A DNA stretch of 64,000 nt, from positions 1 to 64,000 of the forward strand of contig CAYJGW010000001.1 of NCBI GenBank assembly GCA_964369425.1, written 5' to 3'. The stretch comes from CAUPWF01 sp964369425 (lineage in GTDB: Bacteria; Bacillota; Clostridia; Lachnospirales; Lachnospiraceae). The notes beneath the pieces were generated by a model. That model was not told where the DNA came from. It did not search any database and saw only the letters and a program-made list of their open reading frames with translations. Positions 36,052-45,946 of this stretch are shown here, one piece after another. Position numbers and translations under genes: made by a program. Positions within the stretch are counted from its first letter, which is position 1; every line of letters starts with the position of its first letter.

Positions 36052-37032
36052 ATGAAAAGTTTAAATGAAGATTTAAAAAATGGGCAGTTTTCTCAGATGT
36101 ATCTTTTTTGTGGGGAAGAGTATTATTTGAAAAAACTGTATAAAAAACGTATGATAAAAGGGATATTACCAGAAGATAACGGAATGAACTATAGTTACTT
36201 TGAGGGGAAAGGGATGAATCCAAATGAGATTATTGATTTATCGGAAACCATGCCTTTCTTTTCGGAGAAAAGATTAATTGTTATAGAAAATAGTGGTTTT
36301 TTTAAAAAGGCGATGCCGGAATTTGCAGAAGCACTAAAAACGATTCCAGAGAGTACATATTTTATTTTTGTAGAAGATGAAATCGACAAAAGGGGAAAAA
36401 TGTATAAAGCAGTGAAAGATAAAGGGCGAATCGTAGAGTTTGCAACTCAAGATGAAGCAACACTTGTAAAGTGGATTGCTTCACAGTTTCGCAATGAGAA
36501 AAAACAAATCGATATAAATACTGCGAGATATTTAGTGGAAAAATCAGGCTCTGACATGGAGAAACTCTCAAAAGAGATTGAGAAATTGGCGTGTTACCAG
36601 TTAGAAGAGCAGATGATTACTCGAGATGATGTGGATGCTATTTGTATCAATCAAATTACAAATAAAATTTTTGATATGACAAATGCAGTTGCAGAAAAGA
36701 GACAAAAGAAGGCGCTGGAGTACTATTATGATTTGATTGCACTAAAGGAACCTCCAATGCGTATTCTGTTTTTACTCACGAGGCAGTTTCATTTGCTGTA
36801 TCAAGTAAAAGGATTATCAGCAAGAGGATTATCTAATAAAGAAATCGCATCAAAGGCAGGGTTACACCCTTTTGTAGTGAAGAAATATATAGAGCAATCA
36901 AAAGGGTTTTCAAGTAGTACATTGAAATCAATTTTGACAGAAGCAGTAGATCTTGAAGAGGCAGTAAAGACAGGACAATTGACAGATATGCTGAGTGTGG
37001 AACTTTTTATTGTAAAATATAGTATGTCGTGA
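36052..37032 (+). CDS. holA: DNA polymerase III delta subunit
   Basis: A 326-residue clamp-loader delta subunit with an N-terminal AAA-like domain without Walker motifs (YLFCGEEYYLKKL, DLSETMPFFSEKRLIVIENS), a lid domain and a C-terminal helical collar. It opens the beta clamp for PolC. It lies between pap and lepA, 42 bases before lepA. In Bacillus-type order rpsT, gpr and spoIIP come between holA and lepA; here they are absent. Confidence 0.88.
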   Translation: MKSLNEDLKNGQFSQMYLFCGEEYYLKKLYKKRMIKGILPEDNGMNYSYFEGKGMNPNEIIDLSETMPFFSEKRLIVIENSGFFKKAMPEFAEALKTIPESTYFIFVEDEIDKRGKMYKAVKDKGRIVEFATQDEATLVKWIASQFRNEKKQIDINTARYLVEKSGSDMEKLSKEIEKLACYQLEEQMITRDDVDAICINQITNKIFDMTNAVAEKRQKKALEYYYDLIALKEPPMRILFLLTRQFHLLYQVKGLSARGLSNKEIASKAGLHPFVVKKYIEQSKGFSSSTLKSILTEAVDLEEAVKTGQLTDMLSVELFIVKYSMS

Positions 37033-37074
37033 TAAAATGATATGCAGACTGAAGAAAAATGGAGGAAGTCATAG

Positions 37075-38889
37075 ATGTCAGGATTTGATCAAAGTAAAAT
37101 CAGGAATTTCTGTATCATTGCGCATATTGATCATGGTAAATCCACATTAGCAGACAGAATAATAGAAAAGACAGGATTATTGACGAGCAGAGAGATGCAA
37201 TCTCAAGTGTTAGATAACATGGATTTAGAGAGAGAGCGTGGAATTACAATCAAGGCTCAAGCTGTTCGTATTGTATATAAAGCAAATGATGGAAATGAAT
37301 ATATTTTTAATTTAATAGATACACCAGGTCATGTGGATTTCAATTATGAAGTATCAAGAAGTTTGGCCGCATGTGATGGGGCGATTCTTGTCGTAGATGC
37401 AGCACAAGGGGTTGAAGCGCAGACACTGGCCAATGTATACCTAGCGTTAGACCATGAACTAGATGTAGTGCCGGTAATTAATAAAATAGATTTACCAAGT
37501 GCAGACCCAGAACGCGTAATTGAAGAGATTGAAGATGTAATCGGAATTGAAGCAGAAGATGCGCCGCAGATTTCGGCAAAGACAGGGCTTAATATTGAAG
37601 CTGTGTTAGAACAGGTAGTAGCAAAAGTTCCTGCACCAACAGGGGATAAGGATGCCCCATTGCAAGCACTCATATTCGACTCGTTATACGATGCGTATAA
37701 GGGTGTTATCGTGTTTTGCCGAATCAAAGAAGGAACAGTGAAAAAAGGCTCTACGATAAAGATGATGGCTACAGGAGCAACTTGTGAGGTAGTGGAAGTA
37801 GGATACTTTGGTGCTGGACAATTTATTCCAAGTGAAGAACTAAGTGCGGGAATGGTTGGATATATTACTGCGAGTATCAAGAATGTAAAAGATACAAGGG
37901 TTGGAGACACCATTACAGACGCAGCTAATCCTTGTGATAGCCCACTGCCAGGATATAAAAAAGTAAATCCTATGGTTTATTGTGGATTGTATCCAGCAGA
38001 TGGTGCAAAGTATCAGGATTTGAGAGAAGCATTAGAAAAGCTACAACTGAACGATGCCGCACTTCAATTTGAACCAGAGACTTCAATCGCCTTAGGATTT
38101 GGGTTCCGTTGCGGGTTTCTAGGATTATTGCATTTAGAGATTATTCAAGAACGCTTAGAGAGAGAATATAATCTAGACCTAGTAACAACAGCACCAGGAG
38201 TTATTTACAAAGTTCACAAATCAAGTGGAGAGATTATTGAACTTACCAATCCGTCAAATTTGCCAGATCCAACAGAGATTCAGTTCATGGAAGAACCTAT
38301 GGTAAAAGCCGAAATTATGGTAACTTCAGAGTTTATCGGAGCGATTATGGATCTTTGTCAAGAAAGACGTGGTGAATACCAAGGAATGGAATACATTGAA
38401 GGTACGAGGGCAGTAATTCATTATCACTTACCATTAAATGAGATTATCTATGATTTCTTTGATGCTTTAAAATCAAGATCAAGAGGTTATGCCTCTTTTG
38501 ACTATGAGATGCTAGGATACCAACAGTCAAAACTTGTGAAACTAGATATCTTGATCAACAAAGAGGAAGTAGATGCATTATCTTTCATTGTGCATGCTGA
38601 TACAGCTTATGAGCGTGGAAGAAAAATGTGTGAAAAATTAAAAGATGAGATACCGAGGCAATTATTTGAAATTCCGATTCAAGCAGCAGTTGGAAGCAAA
38701 GTTATTGCAAGAGAAACTGTAAAAGCTATGAGAAAAGATGTATTGGCAAAATGTTATGGTGGAGATATTTCAAGAAAACGAAAACTTCTTGAAAAACAAA
38801 AAGAAGGTAAAAAGCGTATGCGCCAAGTTGGAAACGTAGAGATTCCACAAAAAGCATTTATGAGCGTATTAAAATTAGATGATAAGTAG
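37075..38889 (+). CDS. lepA: Elongation factor 4 (LepA)
   Basis: A 604-residue translational GTPase. G1 is HIDHGKST, G3 DTPGHVD, G4 NKIDLP. Domains II-V and the LepA-specific C-terminal region (VGSKVIARETVKAMRKDVLAK) are present, giving the full family length. It back-translocates or remodels stalled ribosomes under stress. GGAGG precedes the ATG. The last codons and stop lie within a 16-bp hairpin that separates lepA from hemW. Confidence 0.98.
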   Translation: MSGFDQSKIRNFCIIAHIDHGKSTLADRIIEKTGLLTSREMQSQVLDNMDLERERGITIKAQAVRIVYKANDGNEYIFNLIDTPGHVDFNYEVSRSLAACDGAILVVDAAQGVEAQTLANVYLALDHELDVVPVINKIDLPSADPERVIEEIEDVIGIEAEDAPQISAKTGLNIEAVLEQVVAKVPAPTGDKDAPLQALIFDSLYDAYKGVIVFCRIKEGTVKKGSTIKMMATGATCEVVEVGYFGAGQFIPSEELSAGMVGYITASIKNVKDTRVGDTITDAANPCDSPLPGYKKVNPMVYCGLYPADGAKYQDLREALEKLQLNDAALQFEPETSIALGFGFRCGFLGLLHLEIIQERLEREYNLDLVTTAPGVIYKVHKSSGEIIELTNPSNLPDPTEIQFMEEPMVKAEIMVTSEFIGAIMDLCQERRGEYQGMEYIEGTRAVIHYHLPLNEIIYDFFDALKSRSRGYASFDYEMLGYQQSKLVKLDILINKEEVDALSFIVHADTAYERGRKMCEKLKDEIPRQLFEIPIQAAVGSKVIARETVKAMRKDVLAKCYGGDISRKRKLLEKQKEGKKRMRQVGNVEIPQKAFMSVLKLDDK

Positions 38890-38916
38890 AGTGTGGGAAA
38901 CCACACTCTACTTATC
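38881..38916 (+). repeat. 16-bp GAAA-loop hairpin across the lepA stop
   Basis: GATAAGTAGAGTGTGG (38881-38896) pairs perfectly with CCACACTCTACTTATC (38901-38916) around a GAAA tetraloop. The lepA TAG at 38887-38889 is in the 5' arm. No T-run follows, so it is probably an mRNA-stabilising or processing element rather than a plain terminator. Confidence 0.7.
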
Positions 38917-38943
38917 TATAAAGAAAAGAAAGGAAGAACCATT

Positions 38944-40080
38944 GTGAGAAGAATCCAGTTATATATTCATATTCCGTTTTGTGTGAAAAAATGCGCATAT
39001 TGTGATTTTCTTTCTTTTTGTTGTGAAGAAGATGTAAGAGAGTCTTATTGTAATGCGTTGATTAAAGAAATAGAAACTCATAAAGAATTTGGTGATTCTT
39101 GTACGGTGAAGAGTATATTTATAGGTGGAGGAACACCATCAATATTGAATGTTGAACAGATATCTAGTATCATGCATTCGGTTTACAATACATTTGCGCT
39201 AGAGCAAAGAGTTGAAATTACTATAGAGATGAATCCTGGAACGGTAGATGAAGAAAAAGTAGAAGCGTATAAGCGACTTGGAATCAATCGTGTTAGTATA
39301 GGGCTGCAAGCAACCAATAATAATGAATTGAAATTATTGGGGAGGATACACACAATGGAAACATTTCTTGATACATACCACCTAGTAAAAAAGTGTGGAA
39401 TAGAAAATATAAATATTGACTTGATTTCTGCAATACCAGGGCAAACGATAGAAACTTGGAGCAAAACCCTTAAGGATGTGATAGAGCTAGAACCGACACA
39501 TATTTCTGCATATAGCCTAATTATAGAAGAAGGAACAAAGTTTTATGATTCTTTTGATGAATTTGAAGAATTATTACCTTCAGAAGAGGACGAGCGAAAG
39601 ATATATGAACTGACCAAATCGCTTTTAAGCGAGGCGGGATATGGAAGGTATGAAATATCAAATTACGCAAAAAAAGGATATGAATGCAACCACAATCTAG
39701 GTTATTGGGAGAGGGCGGAATACCTTGGACTAGGACTTGGTTCATCTTCACTTTTAGGAGAAATACGTATCAAAAACGAAGAGAATCTGGAGAGATATAT
39801 AGAAAAATGTGAGCATACTAGGAATATACAAGTAGCGTTTGAAGAGTTGAGCGAACAGAACCAGATTGAAGAATTTTTGTTCTTAGGGCTTCGTAAGATG
39901 GAGGGTATCTCTAAAACAGCGTTTAGGAATAAATTCGGGGTATCAGTAGAATCAATTTATGGAGAAAAGCTCCAAAAAATGATACAGAAACAGTTGTTAA
40001 AAGAAGAAAATGACAATCTGAAATTATCAGATAAGGGAATAGATGTCAGTAATCAAATTTTTGCTGAGTTTCTACTCTAA
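38944..40080 (+). CDS. hemW: Radical SAM heme chaperone HemW
   Basis: A 378-residue HemN-like radical SAM protein with the CxxxCxxC cluster motif in FCVKKCAYCDF and GGGTPSI. It has the short HemW length and lacks the extra N-terminal part of true oxygen-independent coproporphyrinogen oxidase. It delivers heme to respiratory proteins. The GTG at 38944 has AAAGGAAG upstream; a longer frame into the lepA hairpin is not used. Its place after lepA is the conserved Firmicutes order. Confidence 0.9.
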   Translation: MRRIQLYIHIPFCVKKCAYCDFLSFCCEEDVRESYCNALIKEIETHKEFGDSCTVKSIFIGGGTPSILNVEQISSIMHSVYNTFALEQRVEITIEMNPGTVDEEKVEAYKRLGINRVSIGLQATNNNELKLLGRIHTMETFLDTYHLVKKCGIENINIDLISAIPGQTIETWSKTLKDVIELEPTHISAYSLIIEEGTKFYDSFDEFEELLPSEEDERKIYELTKSLLSEAGYGRYEISNYAKKGYECNHNLGYWERAEYLGLGLGSSSLLGEIRIKNEENLERYIEKCEHTRNIQVAFEELSEQNQIEEFLFLGLRKMEGISKTAFRNKFGVSVESIYGEKLQKMIQKQLLKEENDNLKLSDKGIDVSNQIFAEFLL

Positions 40081-40161
40081 TACCTTCAAGAAGCTATTGA
40101 TTAATGAATTATTTTTACCTATAATTATATTAGAAGTTAATCACCATAGAGGAGGCTTAGG

Positions 40162-41052
40162 ATGACACATAACAAACTTTTGAAAGAATATGTAATTATT
40201 ACAATTGCGTTAACAATAACAGCAATTTCGGCCTATTTCTTTTTAATACCTGCGAATCTAGTGGTAGGTAGTGTAACTGGGATTGCCATGTTAATTTCAC
40301 AGGTCGCACCTGTGAGTATAGCTACTGTCACATTGATTTTGAACATAGGGTTACTCATTTTAGGTTATTTTCTGATAGGAAAAGATTTTGGGATGAAAAC
40401 AGTGTATGCTTCATTAGTAGTACCTGTTTACTTTTTTGTATTTGAATACTTTGTGCCAAATCCAAAGCCTATCATGAATGATCCTTGGTTAGATTTGGTG
40501 ACTTTTATCCTACTATTAGCATTATCACAGACATTGTTGTTTCGTGTAAATGCATCCTCAGGAGGGTTAGATGTAGTAGCGAAGATTTTGAACAAATTTC
40601 TAGGGATACCAATTGGGGCAGCAGTATCAATGTCCGGCGCGGTTGTTTCCTTGTCGGCAATTTTTGTATATGAATTAAATGTAGTAATACTAGGAATGAT
40701 AGGAACTTATCTAAATGGATTAGTGGTGAATCACTTTACTGACTCCTTTAATCAGAAGAAACGTGTCTGCATCTTGTCAGAGAGATATGAAGAAATCGCA
40801 GACTATATTATGAATGTCTTGACAAGAGGAGTTACATTATATCCGATTGTAGGAGGATATACAAAAAAGAGTGGATACGAGATACAGATTGTAGTTGAAA
40901 ATAATGAAATGATGGAATTATTAAATCATGTAAAAGCAGTAGATGAAAATGCATTTATCAGTATCAGTAGTGTCCATAGCATTCAAGGTAGGTGGCGTAG
41001 CAAGCGAGAGGTACGTCAATTGCGTAAACAGCAAAATAATGTGAAAAGTTAA
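40162..41052 (+). CDS. YitT-family membrane protein (DUF161 + DUF2179)
   Basis: A 296-residue protein: five to six membrane helices in the first 190 residues (YitT/DUF161), then a cytoplasmic DUF2179 domain (about 205-280, GVTLYPIVGGYTKKSGYEIQIVV). A transporter-like role is suspected but the substrate is unknown. AGGAGG precedes the ATG. It intrudes between hemW and hrcA. Its stop overlaps the convergent chromate-transporter gene by 4 bases, without a terminator. Confidence 0.88.
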   Translation: MTHNKLLKEYVIITIALTITAISAYFFLIPANLVVGSVTGIAMLISQVAPVSIATVTLILNIGLLILGYFLIGKDFGMKTVYASLVVPVYFFVFEYFVPNPKPIMNDPWLDLVTFILLLALSQTLLFRVNASSGGLDVVAKILNKFLGIPIGAAVSMSGAVVSLSAIFVYELNVVILGMIGTYLNGLVVNHFTDSFNQKKRVCILSERYEEIADYIMNVLTRGVTLYPIVGGYTKKSGYEIQIVVENNEMMELLNHVKAVDENAFISISSVHSIQGRWRSKREVRQLRKQQNNVKS

Positions 41053-41606
41053 AGTTTAAATACAATTCCAAGTACCGCCCCAGCTGCAATCCAGCAGATG
41101 GGGTGGATTTTTTTGAATTTTTTAGGAAACATCAAAAGGAAAAGTAATACGCAAGCACCGATACTTACATAATTAGCAGAATAACCAGTGGTTTCACTAT
41201 AATTCAGTAAGGAGAGTTTGCATAGTTCCAATATAGCACAGAAAATCAGACCGACTACTACAGGGCGTATTCCTGAAAAAGCGGCTTGTACAACTGGTAA
41301 CTTGTTAAAATTTTGCATAAACTTTGCAATTATCATAATTACAATAAAAGAAGGTAAAACTAAACCAAAGGTAGCTATTAAGGAACCGAGTATGCCAGCT
41401 GCTTCATATCCAGCGTATGTTGCCATATTGATTCCTATCGGTCCTGGTGTGCTTTGACTGATTGCGACCATATTAGTTAGTTCATCAACTGTAAACCAGT
41501 TGTAGTTTTCGGCAAGGTCAACTAAAAACGGAATGGAAGCCATTCCTCCACCAATGGCGAAAAGACCAATCTGGAAAAACTCATAAAACAATGTGATATA
41601 GATCAT
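41049..41606 (-). CDS. Chromate transporter, half-length subunit B
   Basis: A 185-residue CHR-domain membrane protein with FAIGGGMASIPFL and STPGPIGINMATYAG, the hallmark motifs of one ChrA half. With the preceding same-strand half it forms the two-gene short ChrA type found in Firmicutes, which may move chromate or another oxyanion. It overlaps the upstream half gene by 4 bases, so translation is coupled. Confidence 0.9.
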   Translation of the reverse strand: MIYITLFYEFFQIGLFAIGGGMASIPFLVDLAENYNWFTVDELTNMVAISQSTPGPIGINMATYAGYEAAGILGSLIATFGLVLPSFIVIMIIAKFMQNFNKLPVVQAAFSGIRPVVVGLIFCAILELCKLSLLNYSETTGYSANYVSIGACVLLFLLMFPKKFKKIHPICWIAAGAVLGIVFKL

Positions 41607-42145
41607 TTTGATGTCACCTTCTTTCTATTTAATAGAACACCGATAAAACCAGCGCCTAATATTACTATAATAATGGAGATATTTGTAAACAGAAGCAACA
41701 GGATAGCGGTAGCACAAAGTAAAAAGCTTTTCATATCCTTAATTGACTTCTTAGCCATGCCCAGAACCGTATGAAGGATTAATGCACATACAGCAATTCG
41801 AATTCCTGAAAATGCATGCAGCACAAGGGCATAGTCCATAAAGTTTTGGATAATAGATGCAATAGATAAAATGATAATGAGTGAAGGTGAAATCTCACCG
41901 AGTGTAGCAGCAATTCCGCCTAAGATTCCTTTTTGAGTACAGCCAATATAGGTTGCTGTATTTACAGCGATGATACCAGGAGTACATTGCCCTATGGCAT
42001 AGATGTCCATCATCTCATCTTCTGTAATCCATTCATGTTTATCTACCACTTCTTTTTTTAACATAGGTAGCATTGCATATCCACCACCAAAAGTCAGCAA
42101 ACCAATCTTGAAGAAGCTGACATATAATTCATATAATTTCTTCAT
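41603..42145 (-). CDS. Chromate transporter, half-length subunit A
   Basis: A 180-residue CHR-domain membrane protein with LTFGGGYAMLPML and QCTPGIIAVNTATYIG. GGAGG lies about 10 bases before the ATG at 42145; the open frame runs 49 codons further toward the hrcA promoter but that part is AT-rich and non-coding in appearance. Partner of the other half gene. Divergent from hrcA. Confidence 0.9.
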   Translation of the reverse strand: MKKLYELYVSFFKIGLLTFGGGYAMLPMLKKEVVDKHEWITEDEMMDIYAIGQCTPGIIAVNTATYIGCTQKGILGGIAATLGEISPSLIIILSIASIIQNFMDYALVLHAFSGIRIAVCALILHTVLGMAKKSIKDMKSFLLCATAILLLLFTNISIIIVILGAGFIGVLLNRKKVTSK

Positions 42146-42242
42146 CTTGAGAAGACCTCCAAATTTAAAATAAGTACAACACTTATAGTATCTCGTATTT
42201 ATAAAAAAAGCAATTCTATTTATAAATAAAATATAAAGATGG

Positions 42243-42312
42243 TTGACAAGATAGAGAGGTAGTGATAAATTAGTAAATGTAAATATTAGCACTCAAAAGA
42301 GTCGAGTGCTAA
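42243..42312 (+). promoter_or_regulatory. hrcA promoter with CIRCE operator
   Basis: TTGACA (42243-42248), a 17-base spacer and TAAATT (42266-42271) form a sigma-A promoter. Just downstream, TTAGCACTC (42286-42294) and GAGTGCTAA (42304-42312) form a perfect CIRCE inverted repeat with the usual 9-base spacer, the binding site of the HrcA repressor. It controls hrcA-grpE-dnaK-dnaJ. Confidence 0.95.
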
Positions 42313-42336
42313 TAGCGAGATAGAAAGGAGATTTTT

Positions 42337-43368
42337 ATGGAATTAAATGAAAGAAAAATGCAAATTCTCAAAATCGTTATTAAGACCTATCTCGATACAG
42401 GTGAACCGGTAGGTTCACGAACCATTTCGAAATCTGAGGCAATCAATTTGAGTTCAGCAACAATCCGAAATGAGATGGCAGATTTAGAAGAGTTAGGTTA
42501 TATTGTTCAGCCTCATACATCAGCAGGACGGATTCCTTCAGACAAAGGCTATCGTTTTTATGTAGATCAGTTGATGGAGGAAAAGGAACAAGAAGTTGCA
42601 GAGATAAAAGAGCAGATGCTTGAGAAAGCTGATAAAATGGATCAACTTCTAAAGCAAGCAGCTAAAGTTCTAGCTAATAGCACTAACTATGCAACCATGA
42701 TTTCATCACCGACATGTGATATGAATAAATTGAAATTTATTCAGTTGTCACAAGTAGACGAGGAGCAAATCATAGCTGTGATAGTAATGGAAGGGAATTT
42801 GATCAAAAATCAAATTATTACAGTGAGTGAACCGCTAGATAATGAAACACTGCTAAAACTCAATATGCTTCTTAACACAAATCTAACAGGAATGTCTATC
42901 GATGAGATTAACTTAGGCATGATAGCGAAGTTAAAGGATCAAGCAGGGATTCACAGTGAGGTGATTAGTGAGGTACTAGATGTAGTTGCAGATACGATTA
43001 AGGTGGATGAGGAATTAGAAATCTATACGAGTGGTGCAACCAATGTATTTAAGTATCCAGAACTTAGTGAGAATCAAAGTGCGAGAGAGATTATTAACAC
43101 ATTTGAAGAAAAGCAACAACTTACAGAATTTGTTTCAAAGACATTATCGTCGGAAGAACAAGGAATTAAGGTATATATCGGTGACGAATCACCAGTTCAA
43201 AGCATGAAAGACTGTAGTGTAGTGACAGCAACCTATGAATTATCAGAGGGGATGCATGGAACAATAGGGATTGTCGGACCCAAAAGAATGGATTATGAGA
43301 ATGTTATGAAGACTCTGAAGACGTTAAAAGACGAGTTGGATTACATCTTCCATAAAGATAAGAAATAG
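42337..43368 (+). CDS. hrcA: Heat-inducible transcription repressor HrcA
   Basis: A 343-residue repressor with an N-terminal winged helix (about 1-75: KTYLDTGEPVGSRTIS, LSSATIRNEMADLEE, TSAGRIPSDKGYRFY) and a GAF-like core. It binds the CIRCE element just upstream and so controls its own operon. AGGAG precedes the ATG. First gene of the heat-shock operon; grpE follows after 18 bases. Confidence 0.97.
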   Translation: MELNERKMQILKIVIKTYLDTGEPVGSRTISKSEAINLSSATIRNEMADLEELGYIVQPHTSAGRIPSDKGYRFYVDQLMEEKEQEVAEIKEQMLEKADKMDQLLKQAAKVLANSTNYATMISSPTCDMNKLKFIQLSQVDEEQIIAVIVMEGNLIKNQIITVSEPLDNETLLKLNMLLNTNLTGMSIDEINLGMIAKLKDQAGIHSEVISEVLDVVADTIKVDEELEIYTSGATNVFKYPELSENQSAREIINTFEEKQQLTEFVSKTLSSEEQGIKVYIGDESPVQSMKDCSVVTATYELSEGMHGTIGIVGPKRMDYENVMKTLKTLKDELDYIFHKDKK

Positions 43369-43386
43369 AAAGGTGGTACTTCCACA

Positions 43387-44040
43387 GTGGAGAACGAAAA
43401 AAACGTAGTAGAAGAAGCAATTGAAGAAGCAAAAACAGCTGCTGAAGACCAGGAAGTTGTAGAGACAGAGGAACAAGTAGAATCTGAGGATGTAGCAGAA
43501 GAGGTTTCATCGGAAGAAGAAACGGAAGAAATGGTAGAAGCAGAAAAAGACGCAGATGAGAGTAAAGGGCTTTTTAAGAAAAAGAAGAAAGAAAAGAAGA
43601 AAGACCCAAAAGACGAGAAGATAGAAGAATTAACAGATAGAGTAACAAGGCAGATGGCAGAGTTTGATAATTTCCGTAAACGTACTGAAAAAGAAAAATC
43701 AATGATGTATGAAATCGGTGCAAAGGATATTATAGAGAAGATACTGCCAGTGGTAGATAATTTTGAAAGAGGCCTACAAGCCGTTCCGGAAGAAGAGAAA
43801 GAAAATCCTTTTGTAGATGGAATGGATAAAGTATATAAGCAATTAATGACAACCCTAGAAGGTATCGATGTGAAGCCAATTGAGGCAGTAGGTGCAACAT
43901 TTGATCCAGAACTTCACAATGCAGTGATGCATATAGAAGATGAAGAAGCAGGAGAGAATGTGATAGTGGAAGAATTCCAAAAAGGGTATACTTACCGCGA
44001 GCAAGTTGTTAGATTTAGCATGGTAAAAGTAGCAAATTAG
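43387..44040 (+). CDS. grpE: Nucleotide exchange factor GrpE
   Basis: A 217-residue GrpE. The first 80 residues are very acidic and Glu/Lys-rich (disordered), then a long coiled coil (from about 80: DRVTRQMAEFDNFRKRTEKE) and the C-terminal beta domain (GATFDPELHNAVMH, VIVEEFQKGYTYREQVVRFS). It releases ADP from DnaK. The start codon is GTG, with AAAGGTGG upstream. dnaK follows after 31 bases. Confidence 0.96.
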   Translation: MENEKNVVEEAIEEAKTAAEDQEVVETEEQVESEDVAEEVSSEEETEEMVEAEKDADESKGLFKKKKKEKKKDPKDEKIEELTDRVTRQMAEFDNFRKRTEKEKSMMYEIGAKDIIEKILPVVDNFERGLQAVPEEEKENPFVDGMDKVYKQLMTTLEGIDVKPIEAVGATFDPELHNAVMHIEDEEAGENVIVEEFQKGYTYREQVVRFSMVKVAN

Positions 44041-44071
44041 TAAATGAATATAAATTTAGGAGGAAAAAACA

Positions 44072-45934
44072 ATGGGTAAAATTATTGGAATCGATTTAGG
44101 AACAACAAACAGCTGTGTAGCTGTAATGGAAGGTGGTCAACCAGTAGTGATCACAAATACAGAGGGAGCTAGAACTACCCCATCTGTAGTAGCATTTACA
44201 AAGACAGGAGAGCGTCTAGTTGGAGAGCCAGCAAAGCGTCAAGCAGTAACAAATGCTGAAAAAACAATCGCATCAATCAAAAGAGAGATGGGATCTGATT
44301 ACAAGGTAACAATTGATGAGAAGAAATATTCACCACAAGAAATCTCAGCGATGACACTTCAAAAGTTAAAAGCAGATGCAGAAGCATACTTAGGTGAGTC
44401 AGTTACAGAAGCTGTTATCACAGTACCAGCATACTTCAATGATGCACAAAGACAAGCGACAAAAGATGCAGGTAAGATTGCAGGACTTGATGTAAAGCGT
44501 ATCATCAACGAGCCAACAGCAGCAGCACTTGCTTATGGACTTGATAATGAAAAAGAGCAAAAAATCATGGTATACGACCTAGGTGGTGGTACTTTCGACG
44601 TATCAGTAATCGAAATTGGTGAAGGAGTTATCGAAGTATTGTCTACAGCAGGAGATAACAGACTTGGTGGAGATGATTTTGATCAAAAAATCACAGATTA
44701 CTTGTTAGCAGAATTCAAAAAGACAGAAGGTGTAGATTTATCAACAGATAAAATGGCACTTCAAAGATTAAAAGAAGCAGCAGAAAAAGCAAAGAAAGAA
44801 CTTTCTTCAGCTACAACAACAAATGTAAACCTTCCATTTATCACTGCAACAGCAGAAGGTCCAAAGCACTTTGATATCAACATCACAAGAGCAAAATTCG
44901 ATGAGTTGACAAGTGATTTGGTAGAAAGAACAGCTGAGCCAGTAAGAAGAGCACTTTCAGATGCAGGAATTACAGCATCAGAGCTTGGTCAAGTATTACT
45001 AGTTGGTGGATCTACTCGTATCCCAGCAGTACAAGATAAAGTAAAATCATTGACAGGAAAAGAAGCTTCTAAGACATTGAATCCAGATGAGTGTGTAGCA
45101 CTTGGAGCATCTGTTCAAGGTGGAAAGCTTGCAGGAGACGCAGGAGCAGGAGATATCCTTCTTCTTGACGTAACACCACTTTCACTTTCAATTGAGACAA
45201 TGGGTGGAGTTGCAACTAGATTAATCGAGAGAAATACTACAATTCCTACTAAGAAGAGTCAAGTATTCTCAACAGCAGCTGATAACCAAACAGCAGTAGA
45301 TATTAACGTAGTTCAAGGTGAGAGACAGTTTGCAAAAGACAATAAATCTCTTGGACAATTCAGATTAGATGGAATTCCACCAGCAGCAAGAGGAATCCCA
45401 CAAATCGAAGTTACATTTGATATCGATGCAAATGGTATTGTAAATGTATCTGCAAAAGACCTTGGAACAGGAAAAGAGCAACACATCACAATTACAGCAG
45501 GATCAAACATGTCAGATTCTGACATTGATAAAGCAGTAAAAGAAGCAGCAGAATTCGAAGCGCAAGATAAGAAGCGTAAAGAAGCAATCGATGCGAAAAA
45601 TGATGCAGAAGCAATGGTATTCCAAACAGAGAAAGCTTTAACAGAAGTTGGTGATAAAGTAGATGCATCTGAAAAAGCAACAGTAGAAGCAGATATCGCA
45701 GCAGTAAAAGCTTTGATTGAAAATGCAAACGCTGAAGAATTATCAGAAGCTCAAGTTGCGGAGATTAAAGCAGCTCAAGAAAAATTAATGGAAAGTGCAC
45801 AAAAAGTATTTGCAAAAATGTATGAGCAAGCAAATCCACAAGGTGGAGAGGCTGGACCAGACATGGGAGCAGCTCAAGGTGCGACACCTGAAGGATACGA
45901 AGACGTAGTAGACGGAGATTACAAAGAAGTCTAA
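44072..45934 (+). CDS. dnaK: Chaperone DnaK (Hsp70)
   Basis: A 620-residue Hsp70. ATPase domain about 1-360 (GIDLGTTNSCVAV, YDLGGGTFDVS, LVGGSTRIPAV); it lacks the 24-residue Gram-negative insert, as expected for Firmicutes. Substrate-binding domain about 385-500 (the DVTPLSLSIET segment precedes it), helical lid and Gly/Ala-rich tail. AGGAGG precedes the ATG. A 12-bp hairpin separates it from dnaJ. Confidence 0.98.
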   Translation: MGKIIGIDLGTTNSCVAVMEGGQPVVITNTEGARTTPSVVAFTKTGERLVGEPAKRQAVTNAEKTIASIKREMGSDYKVTIDEKKYSPQEISAMTLQKLKADAEAYLGESVTEAVITVPAYFNDAQRQATKDAGKIAGLDVKRIINEPTAAALAYGLDNEKEQKIMVYDLGGGTFDVSVIEIGEGVIEVLSTAGDNRLGGDDFDQKITDYLLAEFKKTEGVDLSTDKMALQRLKEAAEKAKKELSSATTTNVNLPFITATAEGPKHFDINITRAKFDELTSDLVERTAEPVRRALSDAGITASELGQVLLVGGSTRIPAVQDKVKSLTGKEASKTLNPDECVALGASVQGGKLAGDAGAGDILLLDVTPLSLSIETMGGVATRLIERNTTIPTKKSQVFSTAADNQTAVDINVVQGERQFAKDNKSLGQFRLDGIPPAARGIPQIEVTFDIDANGIVNVSAKDLGTGKEQHITITAGSNMSDSDIDKAVKEAAEFEAQDKKRKEAIDAKNDAEAMVFQTEKALTEVGDKVDASEKATVEADIAAVKALIENANAEELSEAQVAEIKAAQEKLMESAQKVFAKMYEQANPQGGEAGPDMGAAQGATPEGYEDVVDGDYKEV

Positions 45935-45946
45935 GCGTAAAAACGT

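Noticed and set aside
37344..37913. A 189-codon open frame on the minus strand inside lepA
   Set aside because: It lies wholly within a fully conserved lepA and is rich in Ser, Thr and Ile as expected from reverse reading. No ribosome site.
42146..42292. Longer N-terminus (49 residues) for the ChrA half gene
   Set aside because: The extra part covers the hrcA promoter and CIRCE surroundings, is AT-rich and has no ribosome site; GGAGG supports the start at 42145.
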